DNA of 42,589 nucleotides, taken from positions 1 to 42,589 of the forward strand of contig CANNDF010000010.1 in the NCBI GenBank assembly GCA_947503305.1, in the 5' to 3' direction. This DNA is from an uncultured Dokdonia sp. Lineage in GTDB: Bacteria > Bacteroidota > Bacteroidia > Flavobacteriales > Flavobacteriaceae. The translations under genes were made by a program, and so were the position numbers. The notes under the pieces are model-generated. The model ran no database searches. It was not told the origin of the DNA and saw only the letters and a program-made list of their open reading frames with translations. Each line of letters opens with the position of its first letter. Position 1 is the first letter of the stretch. Of this stretch, positions 1 through 9,281 are shown in pieces.

Positions 1-40
1 CAAAAATCATCGATCTATAATCGTTAATCTCCAATCCTTA

Positions 41-1009
41 TTAAAGTCCTAAGTCTGTTCTTAACCCTTCATCTGCATTACTATTTTTTCCCCAATACGG
101 AGATTTGATAGTTTTAATACGAGTAGCTTTTGTAGTTAGCTCTTTTGCTCGGGATCCAAAACCACTTTTGAATGTTTCTTCCCAACTTTCTATTGTATAG
201 GGAAATGCATTGTTAAAATGGATAACTAATTTTCTGTTTAAATCTGGAAAGTCTAGCGTATAAGTTCCCTCTGTTAATACTGCTTGGGCAGTATATGCTT
301 TTAATGGTACATGTTTCATTCGTACATATTCCAATGATGGGATAATAGGTACATTTCCTGTGGGTAGCTTTTTTGGATCCATACGCAATTGATTCCATAA
401 TTCGTTTTCAAGAATAGCTTTATCTAGTTTTAGATCTTGATCTGCTTCTCCTTCAAAATAGGAATGTGACATCACTTCAAATTGGGCTCTGTTGTTAAGT
501 TGCGCATATACATGTCCACACCATTCCTGCATACTATTGGACACTTTAATGGCATGTCCTTCATTAAAAACAGGATAGAAGGTGCTTGTCATAACAGAAT
601 ATGGATAGATACCTGTGTTAAAGTTTTTAGTGGTATTTAATTTTAATACTGGGATATTTGTTTCATTTTGACGATCTGCTTTTACTTGCTCTTCCGGAAG
701 AAAGTCTTCTGTTACATAAATAAGAACAGCATTTCCATCACGCATTTCCCCATAACGGGCTTGTTCTAGTTTATAAGAAGTAATCTCTGCCTCTCCTGCA
801 TACCAATAGTCTTTAAATTCTTGCGAGACTTCTCTTATGGGGCCTTTTTCTAATAGGTTATTTGTTACAATGGGTACTGTAGAATCTGCTATAGCGATAG
901 TTTCAGAATTTTTACGTTCACACCCAAAAATAAGTGCAAGAATAGCAATAGTAACGGCTAGAAAGAAAAGAGTTCTATCTAGTTTGAATAATTTATTAGG
1001 GAAAGACAT
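41..1009 (-). CDS. Conserved lipoprotein of unknown function next to maf
   Basis: A 322-residue protein. The N-terminus has a basic stretch, a hydrophobic segment at about residues 13-28 and a lipobox-like IFGC with Cys30, so it is probably lipid-anchored; Phe at the -2 position is slightly atypical. The mature part is mixed alpha/beta, contains a WCGHVYAQL stretch near residue 163, and matches no enzyme motif I know. It lies 33 bp downstream of maf on the same strand and probably shares its transcript. I recall that homologues in this position are sometimes labelled 'septum formation inhibitor Maf', but the Maf signature (SxSPRR) is absent and that label would be wrong. Function unknown. Confidence 0.8.
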   Translation of the reverse strand: MSFPNKLFKLDRTLFFLAVTIAILALIFGCERKNSETIAIADSTVPIVTNNLLEKGPIREVSQEFKDYWYAGEAEITSYKLEQARYGEMRDGNAVLIYVTEDFLPEEQVKADRQNETNIPVLKLNTTKNFNTGIYPYSVMTSTFYPVFNEGHAIKVSNSMQEWCGHVYAQLNNRAQFEVMSHSYFEGEADQDLKLDKAILENELWNQLRMDPKKLPTGNVPIIPSLEYVRMKHVPLKAYTAQAVLTEGTYTLDFPDLNRKLVIHFNNAFPYTIESWEETFKSGFGSRAKELTTKATRIKTIKSPYWGKNSNADEGLRTDLGL

Positions 1010-1042
1010 AGCATATTATTTTACTTTAAAATTACTAAAATC

Positions 1043-1630
1043 TCAAGAATCGGCAATATGAATTAACGTTTCATAAACTTTATGAGTAGGTAATCCCATT
1101 ACATTAAAATAGGATCCTTTTAATTTATGTACAGCTATATACCCAAACCATTCCTGAATGCCGTATCCTCCTGCTTTATCATAAGGTTGAAAGTTGTCAA
1201 TGTAATAGGTAATCTCTTCTTCACTCAATTCTTTAAAAGTTACTTCTGTGGTATCATGAATGGTAATTTGATCTGTATTTGTGGTAAAACATACACTGGT
1301 AATTACTTCATGTGTATTTCCAGAAAGACTAGAGATCATTTGTAAAGCTTGGGCACGATCTACTGGTTTGTTTAAAGCTTTTTCATTAAACCAGACAATA
1401 GTATCACTCGTAATGACTACTTCATTATCATTGAGTGATTTGAAGGCTGCAGCTTTTAATTGTGCTAGATAATCTGTGATCTCAGATTTTTTAAGGTGTT
1501 CTGGGAATACTTCATCTACAGGTTTTAATTGTATAGTATATTCTAACCCTAGTTCTTTAAAAAAGAGTTGCCTTCTTGGAGAACCTGATGCAAGAATAAT
1601 ATGTTTGTGTTTAAGTTTTTCAGCTAGCAT
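1043..1630 (-). CDS. maf: Maf/YhdE-family nucleoside triphosphate pyrophosphatase
   Basis: A 195-residue protein of normal Maf length. It carries the family signature ASGSPRR at residues 14-20 and the catalytic-region motif ITSDTIVW, with Asp76 as the likely base. Maf proteins hydrolyse dTTP, UTP or modified NTPs to the monophosphate plus pyrophosphate in the cytoplasm, as nucleotide-pool cleaning; which substrate this one prefers cannot be read from the sequence. Its start overlaps the end of the upstream prenyltransferase gene by 11 bp, which implies translational coupling. The lipoprotein gene follows after 33 bp. Confidence 0.92.
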   Translation of the reverse strand: MLAEKLKHKHIILASGSPRRQLFFKELGLEYTIQLKPVDEVFPEHLKKSEITDYLAQLKAAAFKSLNDNEVVITSDTIVWFNEKALNKPVDRAQALQMISSLSGNTHEVITSVCFTTNTDQITIHDTTEVTFKELSEEEITYYIDNFQPYDKAGGYGIQEWFGYIAVHKLKGSYFNVMGLPTHKVYETLIHIADS

Positions 1631-2540
1631 TTTCTAGCGTATAGGAAATTAATGGAATTGCGCAGATACCGATCAACATTGCAATTTTTAAAATAAGCGA
1701 TAATTTGGTGAACTGGCTTTTTTTATCGGCTTCCCATAGTTGGGTACATACATATCCTAGGGGTGCAATAATCCCAAAAAACATAACCGCTACCGTTACT
1801 TTTTGATCGTACAGATAGGTAAAGGTATACCAAGATATTAGAGTAAGTGAAAACAGCCCGATAACAGATGCAATACGTGCTGTACGCTGTGCTCCTAGTA
1901 TAACGGGGAGGGTTTTATACCTCGCTACATGATCTCCTTGAATATCTTCAACGTCTTTTATAATTTCTCGAATAAAATTTAATAAAAAAGCGGCTAGAGA
2001 AAAGTCAATTAGGATCCCAAAAATAAGCATTTGTATATCAGAATTATAATCATCTACGATTGGGAACAATTCAAAAACCCCTACAATAATAATAGAGAGA
2101 GCTATTGTAATGCTTACTATAATATTACCGACAATTGCTATTTTTCTGAAAAAACGAGAGTACAAATAGAGTGCCATTGCTGTTCCGGCAAATATCAAAA
2201 AGTAGAATGGTTTTTGAATCATTGCAGAAAGGACAAATCCAAGTCCTAGTCCTCCGAAGGTGAAAATATAGTACAATAACTTTCCACGTTTAAGATCTAT
2301 AGAAACTCCGATCACTCTCCGCTTAGGCTTATTAATTTTATCGGCTGTGACATCAATAATATCATTTATAATATAGCCGCCAGCTGCAATCAATACAGTA
2401 GCCAATACTAGAAATGAAAATCCTAAAACACTTAAGGTAAACTCTACATTAAAGGGTATAAAGAAGCCGTATCTGATAATACACTGCATACCAATGATCA
2501 TCAGAAGATTGGGAAGTCGGATTAGGTTGAAGTACTTCAC
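1620..2540 (-). CDS. UbiA-family prenyltransferase, probably geranylgeranylglycerol-phosphate geranylgeranyltransferase
   Basis: A 306-residue polytopic membrane protein with about eight or nine hydrophobic segments. The first Asp-rich motif reads NDIIDVTADKINKPKR (residues 59-74) and the second REIIKDVEDIQGD (191-203); these bind Mg-diphosphate in UbiA enzymes. Flavobacterial proteins of this type next to Maf are usually assigned to transfer of a geranylgeranyl group to geranylgeranylglycerol phosphate (ether-type lipid); menaquinone or haem side-chain transfer is a less likely alternative. The start codon is GTG. It overlaps maf by 11 bp. A TAAATTTG element on the minus strand at 2590-2597 could give it a promoter separate from the upstream block. 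Confidence 0.85.
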   Translation of the reverse strand: MKYFNLIRLPNLLMIIGMQCIIRYGFFIPFNVEFTLSVLGFSFLVLATVLIAAGGYIINDIIDVTADKINKPKRRVIGVSIDLKRGKLLYYIFTFGGLGLGFVLSAMIQKPFYFLIFAGTAMALYLYSRFFRKIAIVGNIIVSITIALSIIIVGVFELFPIVDDYNSDIQMLIFGILIDFSLAAFLLNFIREIIKDVEDIQGDHVARYKTLPVILGAQRTARIASVIGLFSLTLISWYTFTYLYDQKVTVAVMFFGIIAPLGYVCTQLWEADKKSQFTKLSLILKIAMLIGICAIPLISYTLENAS

Positions 2541-2589
2541 TACTAATTAGGTTGCGTATTTAAGGGGTTGACGCATCAACAAAATAACA

Positions 2590-2597
2590 CAAATTTA
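2590..2597 (-). promoter_or_regulatory. Candidate Bacteroidota -7 element upstream of the ubiA-like gene
   Basis: Minus-strand TAAATTTG matches the TAnnTTTG consensus and lies 50 bp upstream of the GTG start. I see no TTG at the usual spacing for a -33 box. If real, it uncouples ubiA-maf-lipoprotein from the six-gene block upstream. Confidence 0.35.
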
Positions 2598-2628
2598 CTA
2601 GAGTATAAAAATAAATAGAAAGTATTAT

Positions 2629-2647
2629 GCTTTAGCGAAAGTATAAC
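2629..2647 (+). repeat. Decayed copy of the GCTTTCGCGAAAGC repeat
   Basis: GCTTTAGCGAAAGTATAAC agrees at 16 of 19 positions with the intact copy at 14349 (GCTTTCGCGAAAGCGTAAC). It sits directly after the stop of the 555-residue gene and before ubiA, at one edge of the six-gene block. Confidence 0.5.
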
Positions 2648-2652
2648 CCCTC

Positions 2653-4320
2653 TCAATTTAATGTATCCTTTACAATTTTCTTTATAGTTTGTATGATAGA
2701 ATCTACTGGAATGTCTATTTTTTCCTGGATTCCTATAAGATCCACTTCTTTTTTGGTAGGGTATAGATCATGATCTGTTAATCCTTCTGATGTTTTCCAT
2801 GTCTCTCCGAGTTGTTGCAAGATAGTATTTTCCCATTGTGAGGGATGTTTTGCATCTACCCAAATAACATCTCTATATTCTGTATCGATCAATGCGAGAT
2901 CAGGAGTAGCAGCTCCATCAAACTTTTTACTATCGTCTCTTTTTGCCGCAATTGTACTGATGACAAACATGCGTTTGCGACCTGCAATTTCTTTAATAAA
3001 AGGTCTGAATTCTACAGGTTTATTGACAGACCAATCGTATTCTTTGCGAGATTCTACTACTTTTAATGGCATCGCCGAAACCCCTGCTAGCCCTTCTTTT
3101 TTTGCAGCATGGTTGTAATAATATAATTTATCTGTCCCATCTGCTGGAATCAATACACTGAATGATAAACTTGTTCGTTCTTCTCCTATAGGCTCTAATC
3201 CAAACCAATGGTATAAACCACTATAGGCTTGTATTTCCATACCACTAAAATTAAAGTCGGTAACAAAAGGTTGTTGATTTTGATCGTCTTTAAGATCTGG
3301 AATTTTTACAGCGGTTTCCATATTCCATGGTAATGGATCTGTAAATCCTCCTAAGAATTGTAATGACTTTGCCTGAAGGCGTGATACCTTCTCATTAAGG
3401 GTATTCTGTTTAGTTAAAAACGGATAGTCTTTTGTTTTTGATGGAGGGACATACGTTCCTTTGCCTATAGCTACGCGTTCAAGATAATCTGTTATAGTAT
3501 GTTCTCCAGCATCTATAATCATAACTCCGCCATAAGAGGGGTAAGGAAAGAAAAAACCTTTCCATTTGATAAGGTTGACGACCTGTACCCATTTGCCTTC
3601 ATCATTCTTCATATAAAATACTTCACTTGGTTCTAATGTGAATAACTGAAAAAAGTTAAATCGCTGTACTACGGCATTATAGGTGTTTCTGCTAAAGGCG
3701 AGTGATTCTCCTATAGAAAAGGTAATAGGTACTCTGTTTGTATCTGAAAACCTTGGAAAAGGCGATGTACTTTCTACCATAAAAATCTCTTCGGTGTTAT
3801 CATTCATCCGTTGAAACATATATTCTTTGGCTGGTTGTACTGCCATGGTCCATTTATTGGTAGTATCGATGCGTACTAATTGCGGAGGAGATACTTCTTG
3901 AGTCTCGCCTATAGACTCATAGGCCATTGTTACAATATTATTATAGGGTTGGATACGCTCATTACGTGTGAGCGGTAACTCATGAATCTCAACCAGATTT
4001 AAGTTGTTATACACATTATATGTTTGCATATATTGATACAGTCCTGTTTTCCATCCTGCAAACCATATAATTCCAAAAAAGGCAACAATACCTATAAGAT
4101 AAAGGAACCGTTTTCCTGTACTTGCGCTTGCGCGAAATCTTCGAAACATGAATATGAGAAAGATGCTACTTATTAGAATAATAAATATATATTTTCGAAG
4201 GAATAACAAAGCAGGTTGATAGTCATCCCTCAAGAAAAATAATAACAAGAGCAATACAAACGCAGTAATGAGTAGTATGCGTTTTTGTTTTCCTCCTTTT
4301 TGCCAGTATGATTTTATCAT
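2653..4320 (-). CDS. Membrane-anchored protein of unknown function, last gene of the AAA+ module
   Basis: A 555-residue protein with three hydrophobic segments near the N-terminus (about 14-30, 44-59 and 72-90) and a large soluble remainder rich in beta-strand and aromatic residues. With an odd number of spans the soluble domain would face the side opposite the N-terminus, possibly the periplasm. No catalytic motif is recognised and no signal peptidase site is obvious. It is the sixth and last gene of a same-strand run (48 bp after the 173-residue gene). The context suggests it is the extracytoplasmic or membrane effector of the AAA+ system. Function not recognised. Confidence 0.8.
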   Translation of the reverse strand: MIKSYWQKGGKQKRILLITAFVLLLLLFFLRDDYQPALLFLRKYIFIILISSIFLIFMFRRFRASASTGKRFLYLIGIVAFFGIIWFAGWKTGLYQYMQTYNVYNNLNLVEIHELPLTRNERIQPYNNIVTMAYESIGETQEVSPPQLVRIDTTNKWTMAVQPAKEYMFQRMNDNTEEIFMVESTSPFPRFSDTNRVPITFSIGESLAFSRNTYNAVVQRFNFFQLFTLEPSEVFYMKNDEGKWVQVVNLIKWKGFFFPYPSYGGVMIIDAGEHTITDYLERVAIGKGTYVPPSKTKDYPFLTKQNTLNEKVSRLQAKSLQFLGGFTDPLPWNMETAVKIPDLKDDQNQQPFVTDFNFSGMEIQAYSGLYHWFGLEPIGEERTSLSFSVLIPADGTDKLYYYNHAAKKEGLAGVSAMPLKVVESRKEYDWSVNKPVEFRPFIKEIAGRKRMFVISTIAAKRDDSKKFDGAATPDLALIDTEYRDVIWVDAKHPSQWENTILQQLGETWKTSEGLTDHDLYPTKKEVDLIGIQEKIDIPVDSIIQTIKKIVKDTLN

Positions 4321-4368
4321 GGACTCTGTATTTTGATAGTTAGTTGTATTCTTTTTAATTAGTAGGTC

Positions 4369-4890
4369 TTACTTAATCATTCCTTTATCTTTAAAACGAT
4401 CTCTGGCACTTTTTTTAGGAGGAGTATCTTGTTTTGATGTTTCCTCTGTAGTAGAGTCTTCCTTTGATTCAAATGTTTCTTTTACATCATCTGTAAATTC
4501 ATTGACCATTTCTTTTCCTTTATCAAATACCTTTTCTAGATTCTCTTTTTTTGTGCTATTTTTTGCAAACAAGAAAAAAGAAGCGATATAAGTTCCAATC
4601 ATCGTTCCTACTATTGCCGAGACAAAGTACTGAACAAAAAATGCATTGATAGGAGTTACAAAACGTACGATAACGGCGCCTATAACAAATAGCAAAGTGA
4701 CGTATACCAATCGCATCAAGAATGGTTGTGAGTGTATAAAACCCTTGCGATTATCGGGTTTCATTTGTAATTCATCATTATGTGTAAGTTTATTAATAAA
4801 TCGATACACCGCATTACTTTTAGACTCTCTCCAATAGAGTACAATCCCCAGAAGGATAGCCATTACAAATACAATTATTTCTAGTGTCAT
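4369..4890 (-). CDS. Small three-helix membrane protein of the AAA+ module
   Basis: 173 residues with hydrophobic segments at about 3-19, 57-78 and 83-109, and a charged Lys/Glu/Asp-rich C-terminal tail (about 110-173) likely in the cytoplasm and partly helical, ending in a basic stretch. It lies 19 bp after the 412-residue gene and 48 bp before the 555-residue gene. The charged tail could dock a cytoplasmic partner from the same operon; that is inference. No family recognised. Confidence 0.78.
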   Translation of the reverse strand: MTLEIIVFVMAILLGIVLYWRESKSNAVYRFINKLTHNDELQMKPDNRKGFIHSQPFLMRLVYVTLLFVIGAVIVRFVTPINAFFVQYFVSAIVGTMIGTYIASFFLFAKNSTKKENLEKVFDKGKEMVNEFTDDVKETFESKEDSTTEETSKQDTPPKKSARDRFKDKGMIK

Positions 4891-4909
4891 AATTTTGTTG
4901 TTTTCTATA

Positions 4910-6148
4910 TTATGAATTCTCTTTCAAAATCATTTTAATAACCCAATCTTTATAGCTTTCCGGCCATGTCTTATAGGCTTTATAAAACTGTTCTTTGTCA
5001 TACCAATAGAGATGTAACGGATCATTAGGGATGATTTTAACTAAAAGCTTCCATATCAAATCTGTCTGTTCTTCTTCTAATGATGAGTGCGGTTTATGTA
5101 GTGCTTTAAAATATTCCTTATCAATATACTCTTCTTGTTTGAGTTCTTTATTGATGATCACTTTTTGATAGTATAATTCTACACCATTGAGTTGCTTTTG
5201 AGTATCAATATCAAGTTGTGTGATATATTTTTTAAATAAAAAATGGCTATCTAGAATTTCTGTAAATGGATGCTCTATTTGCTTGATACTTTTTGTGAAA
5301 CGGTGTTTTTTTATACGTTCATACCGTTTTGTCTTGGATGCTCTTTTTATATCGTTATCAATAATTAGATGGCTGGACAATACTTCTATTAACTCATCAT
5401 GATCTTTATGAAATAACATGACTTCGTGCCCTGTATCCAGAATGGCTTTGTCATAGACCGTTTTGTCTTCAAAAATCATGATATCCTGAATAAAATCCTT
5501 TAATATAAAAATGCCCCCAAAAGCTCTTGTATAAAATGATGATACATTTAATTGTATGGGCTCCAGATGAAGCTTACGCTGTCGTAAATCTCCATAGGTT
5601 TTTGCGCTTGCAATGATTTTTTTATGGATTTCGCGATCTATAAAATTATTATCTTTTTGAAACTCTTTAATAAGCGCATTTTGCGCTGCTTGTTTTTGAT
5701 TGAGTTGATTTAATAAATTAAATGTTACTGTAATGGTATTATATCGCAATAAATCAAAAGGTTCATAAAAGGCATCTATTTTCTGGTCAATATGTACACA
5801 GATGGCGCTATCTTTTGTAATATCTTTTATTGCTTTTGAATAAGCCGTAAAGACTGCCTCCATTAAATCTCTGTCAAAACTATGACTGGGCATTTGAACA
5901 GGTTTATACCGTTGTTCTGGAGAGATAATAATAGCATTTGTATTGGCTTCTCCAATATTGAGATAGTAATTTTCTTGTTTTTCTTCGGCAATTTCAGGGC
6001 TCCAACCCATTGCATCTATAGAAAAACGAGTGAGAGATGTAGGTGCAACACCAAGCATCGCCAGACAGTCATTATAACGTTTTGCTAGCGATCCTGATAC
6101 CGGAACTAATGCTCCGCCATATAACCCTACTTCTTTTAGTTTTTTCAT
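4910..6148 (-). CDS. Cytoplasmic protein of unknown function in the AAA+ module
   Basis: 412 residues, no signal peptide and no membrane segment. The N-terminus (about 5-20) is Gly/Ser-rich (LYGGALVPVSGS). The middle (about 140-190) is helical and Gln/Asn-rich, and the C-terminus is Trp/Tyr-rich and Lys-rich. It starts 103 bp downstream of the AAA+ gene, after an intercistronic palindromic repeat, and is followed closely by two membrane-protein genes. I have a weak memory of a Bacteroidota DUF (DUF6638) of similar size beside AAA ATPases but cannot confirm it. No enzymatic motif is seen. Confidence 0.78.
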   Translation of the reverse strand: MKKLKEVGLYGGALVPVSGSLAKRYNDCLAMLGVAPTSLTRFSIDAMGWSPEIAEEKQENYYLNIGEANTNAIIISPEQRYKPVQMPSHSFDRDLMEAVFTAYSKAIKDITKDSAICVHIDQKIDAFYEPFDLLRYNTITVTFNLLNQLNQKQAAQNALIKEFQKDNNFIDREIHKKIIASAKTYGDLRQRKLHLEPIQLNVSSFYTRAFGGIFILKDFIQDIMIFEDKTVYDKAILDTGHEVMLFHKDHDELIEVLSSHLIIDNDIKRASKTKRYERIKKHRFTKSIKQIEHPFTEILDSHFLFKKYITQLDIDTQKQLNGVELYYQKVIINKELKQEEYIDKEYFKALHKPHSSLEEEQTDLIWKLLVKIIPNDPLHLYWYDKEQFYKAYKTWPESYKDWVIKMILKENS

Positions 6149-6198
6149 TTTCTTAGTACTCGCAAAGGCGCAGTATCTTATTATTAATTTCTATAGAA

Positions 6199-6214
6199 CG
6201 CTTTCGCGAAAGCG
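6199..6214. repeat. Dispersed palindrome (exact copy 1), intercistronic
   Basis: CGCTTTCGCGAAAGCG, a perfect 16-bp palindrome, followed by AACTC. It lies in the 103-bp gap between the AAA+ ATPase gene and the 412-residue gene. It is one of six exact copies of the 14-bp core GCTTTCGCGAAAGC in the window. Confidence 0.92.
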
Positions 6215-6251
6215 AACTCATAATTTTATTTTAAAAATTTCATATCTCCAA

Positions 6252-8216
6252 TCAATTTTCTCCACTTTCAAAAAGACGTCTTGCTTCTAATTGTACATTC
6301 ATATCATGAACACGACGATCTACACTTCGCTTAAAATCAGTATCGGCAATGGTTGCTACATTGTCTAAGTAGCGTACTACTTCCTGTCTACGTATGTCTG
6401 AAAAACTCAAACCTTTCATGTTTTCTTTCATGACATCCTGTAGCATTACAAGTTTACTGTCGTAGTCTTTTTTGAAATAGATAGCAGGGTCTTCAAACCA
6501 TTGCTCTGGAAGGTCAAAGTCTGTAAGGCGTAGCGAAATAGCACTTTGGATATTACGAATGTCTCTTGAAGAGAAAAACGGAAATGCTTTTTGAATCTGT
6601 TTATATAACTCTGCAAAGAAAAGATGTTCTGTTCCTTTGTGTTTTGAAGCAACTTGTTCATAGATTTCCAGGACTCTGGCTTCGGTAGGTTTTTCACTCT
6701 GGTTTAAAATTTCACCTAAATTTTTTGCGAGACCTTGTTCACTCAAAAATTCATATTTTTCTGGATTGGTCATATTTATAAAGTCAGGCATAGACTGCTC
6801 TAGTTTGTTCCACCAGATATAATCCTGATCTATAAAATCCGGAATAGTACGGGCGCCATCTATTTTAAAACGACCTTGTACACGAGAGATCACTGCTTTG
6901 TCCAACATTTCTGGAAGGTTGGTAAAAAGCCCAATCGAACTATTTCCATAGTTAATGGCATAAGCTCCTTCTGTATATCGTAAAAATACACCTATCACTT
7001 CTTTTACTCCAGCAGAGACTCCTTGAGCTGTGCGTTCTTGCAAGTTGTTTTCGGCATCATCTATAGGAGCAAAAATTAATTTAGAAGGATCTTGCATAGG
7101 CTTCATCCACTGAACCATTTTTTCTGCCGACCCTCCTTGAAAGGTAGAGATCAACGTATCTGGCATAGGATGGAATAAAAATGGAATGTCTAAATGATCA
7201 CAGTGTTCCTTTAATCGAGTAGCAATTGCGGCAATCAACATAGATTTTCCTGTCCCTGGAATTCCATATCCCATAAATACAGGCATAAACCCTCCTAACT
7301 CTTGAAACGGATTTTTCTTTGCTGAAAAATCATAACTGAGCATGCGTTCTGTCAATCTACGGGCAAAATGCTTGGCATCTCGGTTTCCGACAATCTCTTC
7401 AAACTGTATTTTGTTAAATTCAACACTGACTGCGGTACCTTCAAATATATTTTCCCATCCAGATACTGCAAATTCACTTTTTTCAAGCTTATAGGTTCTA
7501 TCTGTAATGGTATCTGTGTATTCTAGTGAGCCTATTCGTTGTTGGATTTCACTAATGACCGCTTCAAAAAAGACGACTGTAAAATCTATAACATCCTTAT
7601 CTGATGTAATAATCTCTGGATGGCTTAGGTATTTATCATAATAAAAGAGCATGCAGGAAATACCTTTAAGTGGACTCATTAATGAGAGTTCAGGGATGCC
7701 TGCAAACTTATTTTTCATGACACTCAGATCATCGGAGGCATTTTGTTTGATACTAAAAAGTATTCTATATGCTGTACCATAAAGCATATAGGCAGTTGCT
7801 GTATGCATTTTTGATTCGTATTCTCTTCTTCCTGTATGATCCAGGGTTGATTTGCGCTCATTAAGTGTAGAGAGTCCAGATGCATCTGAATAGCTGTCTT
7901 TAAGCCATATACCTATGGTAATGCCTTCTTGTAATGCATATAATGCCTGATTGAGATGTAACGGAATGGCAATAGAATCGGGGAGGAGTCTTTTCTTTAA
8001 TGCCAGTATGGTCTTAGAAACTGAAGTCACTTCATTACTAGCGGTACCCGTAGCTTTAGATAAATACAAAAGGATAGATTCGTCTTTTTGGTTTTTATCA
8101 CGGCTTTTGGCTTTTCCTCCTTGTTCCCATTGCACTCCTTTTAAGTACGATGTGGCTTCATCACGAAGGGTTGCGAGTTCGCTTAGTTGTATAGGAAATG
8201 TACTGTTGTGCTCCAT
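6252..8216 (-). CDS. AAA+ ATPase, core of an uncharacterised six-gene module
   Basis: 654 residues. An alpha-helical N-terminal domain (about 1-270) precedes one AAA+ domain. That domain has Walker A GIPGTGKS at 318-325, a pore-loop-like segment TFQGGSAEKM at 358-367, a Walker B-like strand LIFAPIDDAEN at 380-390, sensor 1 Asn433 in LFTNLPEMLD, and arginine-finger candidates Arg445 and Arg449. The usual Walker B DE is DD (Asp386, Asp387), so the catalytic Glu is replaced by Asp. The C-terminal 170 residues are helical and charged. The layout resembles classical AAA remodelling ATPases that thread or disassemble protein partners. It starts 3 bp after the 350-residue gene. The coiled-coil protein of the same operon is a plausible substrate (inference). 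Confidence 0.88.
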   Translation of the reverse strand: MEHNSTFPIQLSELATLRDEATSYLKGVQWEQGGKAKSRDKNQKDESILLYLSKATGTASNEVTSVSKTILALKKRLLPDSIAIPLHLNQALYALQEGITIGIWLKDSYSDASGLSTLNERKSTLDHTGRREYESKMHTATAYMLYGTAYRILFSIKQNASDDLSVMKNKFAGIPELSLMSPLKGISCMLFYYDKYLSHPEIITSDKDVIDFTVVFFEAVISEIQQRIGSLEYTDTITDRTYKLEKSEFAVSGWENIFEGTAVSVEFNKIQFEEIVGNRDAKHFARRLTERMLSYDFSAKKNPFQELGGFMPVFMGYGIPGTGKSMLIAAIATRLKEHCDHLDIPFLFHPMPDTLISTFQGGSAEKMVQWMKPMQDPSKLIFAPIDDAENNLQERTAQGVSAGVKEVIGVFLRYTEGAYAINYGNSSIGLFTNLPEMLDKAVISRVQGRFKIDGARTIPDFIDQDYIWWNKLEQSMPDFINMTNPEKYEFLSEQGLAKNLGEILNQSEKPTEARVLEIYEQVASKHKGTEHLFFAELYKQIQKAFPFFSSRDIRNIQSAISLRLTDFDLPEQWFEDPAIYFKKDYDSKLVMLQDVMKENMKGLSFSDIRRQEVVRYLDNVATIADTDFKRSVDRRVHDMNVQLEARRLFESGEN

Positions 8217-8219
8217 AGG

Positions 8220-9272
8220 TTATAATTTAAGTGATGCAATTTCAATAGGGTCTTTTGTAAGGCCATATACCTTATCGGGTATTTTATCATATAGTAATTG
8301 CATTACTCTATGTGATGTAAATAAATAATTTTCGGGTCTTTTATTTTCCCAGACCTGAAGGTGTTGTTTATTAAAGATGCTTCCTTCTAAAATACTGTCT
8401 TTAGAAAATGTTTCATTCACCGTAATAGATATTGCATATGCAGAAAGGTCTAAGCTTTTATCAACAATAGCTTGTAAGATAGCATGCGTGACTTGCAACT
8501 CATCTTTAGCAAATACATTATGTATCGGGCCCAAATCTATTTTCTTTATTCTTTTAGGCAATAGATTCGGTAATTTTTTATCGATTGCATATGCTATACT
8601 GTCTAAGGTGATACTACGATCTGCTGTAGCTTCTAGGACTTTATAGATATCTTCGATATAGTCTTCCATATCTACTTTATGTAAATCGAAATACATAAAG
8701 CATATAAAGGGTCTGTTTACGCCTACATCATAAAATGCCCAACTTACCATAAATTCTGTATCTGCCGAAGGTGCTGTTTTAATCACCTTACCTTGTACAA
8801 AACGTTTGAATAAATATTTACTTTCTACCGAAGTATAATAGACAATAGAAGATGCTTGGTGTAATTTCTTATCAGAAATAGGTTCCTTGTATTTTAAGAG
8901 CGTTTCTAGAAATTCATCTTTTAGGGTTTCTACCGCTGGAAGCTTTTGAATGTATTCATTTTTAAGCTCCATGTCATTAACAAGATATCGAAACTCAGAA
9001 TAGTTAGGAAGTCCAGATTCGGTAAGATCTACTTTCATCTTTTCTTCGTCATCAAAGAGGTATTTTACTCTAAATGCTTCTAAGGTATACGTAAGTAAAT
9101 CACAATACTGTTTGATATAGGTAGTCTCAGAAGGTGTACATAATTGTTCTTCTTTGAGTGCTTTGACAAGCTCTTCAAACGCGTGTTTTACAATTTTAAA
9201 ATACACCTTGTATTGCTCCTTGTTTTCTAAAGTAGCACTATCCAGAGGGGTGATGATTTCGTTTATTGGCAT
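8220..9272 (-). CDS. Alpha-rich protein of unknown function preceding the AAA+ ATPase
   Basis: 350 residues, predominantly helical by composition, no signal peptide and no membrane segment. A short beta-rich patch around 170-200 (VSWAFYDVGV, FICFMYFDL) and another near 285-310 suggest a small alpha/beta core. No nucleotide-binding or catalytic motif is visible. The gap to the AAA+ gene is only 3 bp, so the two products are probably made in fixed proportion and may act as ATPase plus adaptor (inference). A stable hairpin at 9282-9303 lies just upstream of its start codon. Family not recognised. Confidence 0.78.
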   Translation of the reverse strand: MPINEIITPLDSATLENKEQYKVYFKIVKHAFEELVKALKEEQLCTPSETTYIKQYCDLLTYTLEAFRVKYLFDDEEKMKVDLTESGLPNYSEFRYLVNDMELKNEYIQKLPAVETLKDEFLETLLKYKEPISDKKLHQASSIVYYTSVESKYLFKRFVQGKVIKTAPSADTEFMVSWAFYDVGVNRPFICFMYFDLHKVDMEDYIEDIYKVLEATADRSITLDSIAYAIDKKLPNLLPKRIKKIDLGPIHNVFAKDELQVTHAILQAIVDKSLDLSAYAISITVNETFSKDSILEGSIFNKQHLQVWENKRPENYLFTSHRVMQLLYDKIPDKVYGLTKDPIEIASLKL

Positions 9273-9281
9273 CTCTTATGG

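Noticed and set aside
4121-4145. GCGCTTGCGCGAAATC in the 555-residue gene as another repeat copy
   Set aside because: It shares only the central GCGAAA and is not palindromic over the repeat core.
7951-8328. 125-codon open frame on the plus strand across the AAA+ gene start
   Set aside because: Antisense to two genes with good coding character; no domain and no spacing to other plus-strand genes.
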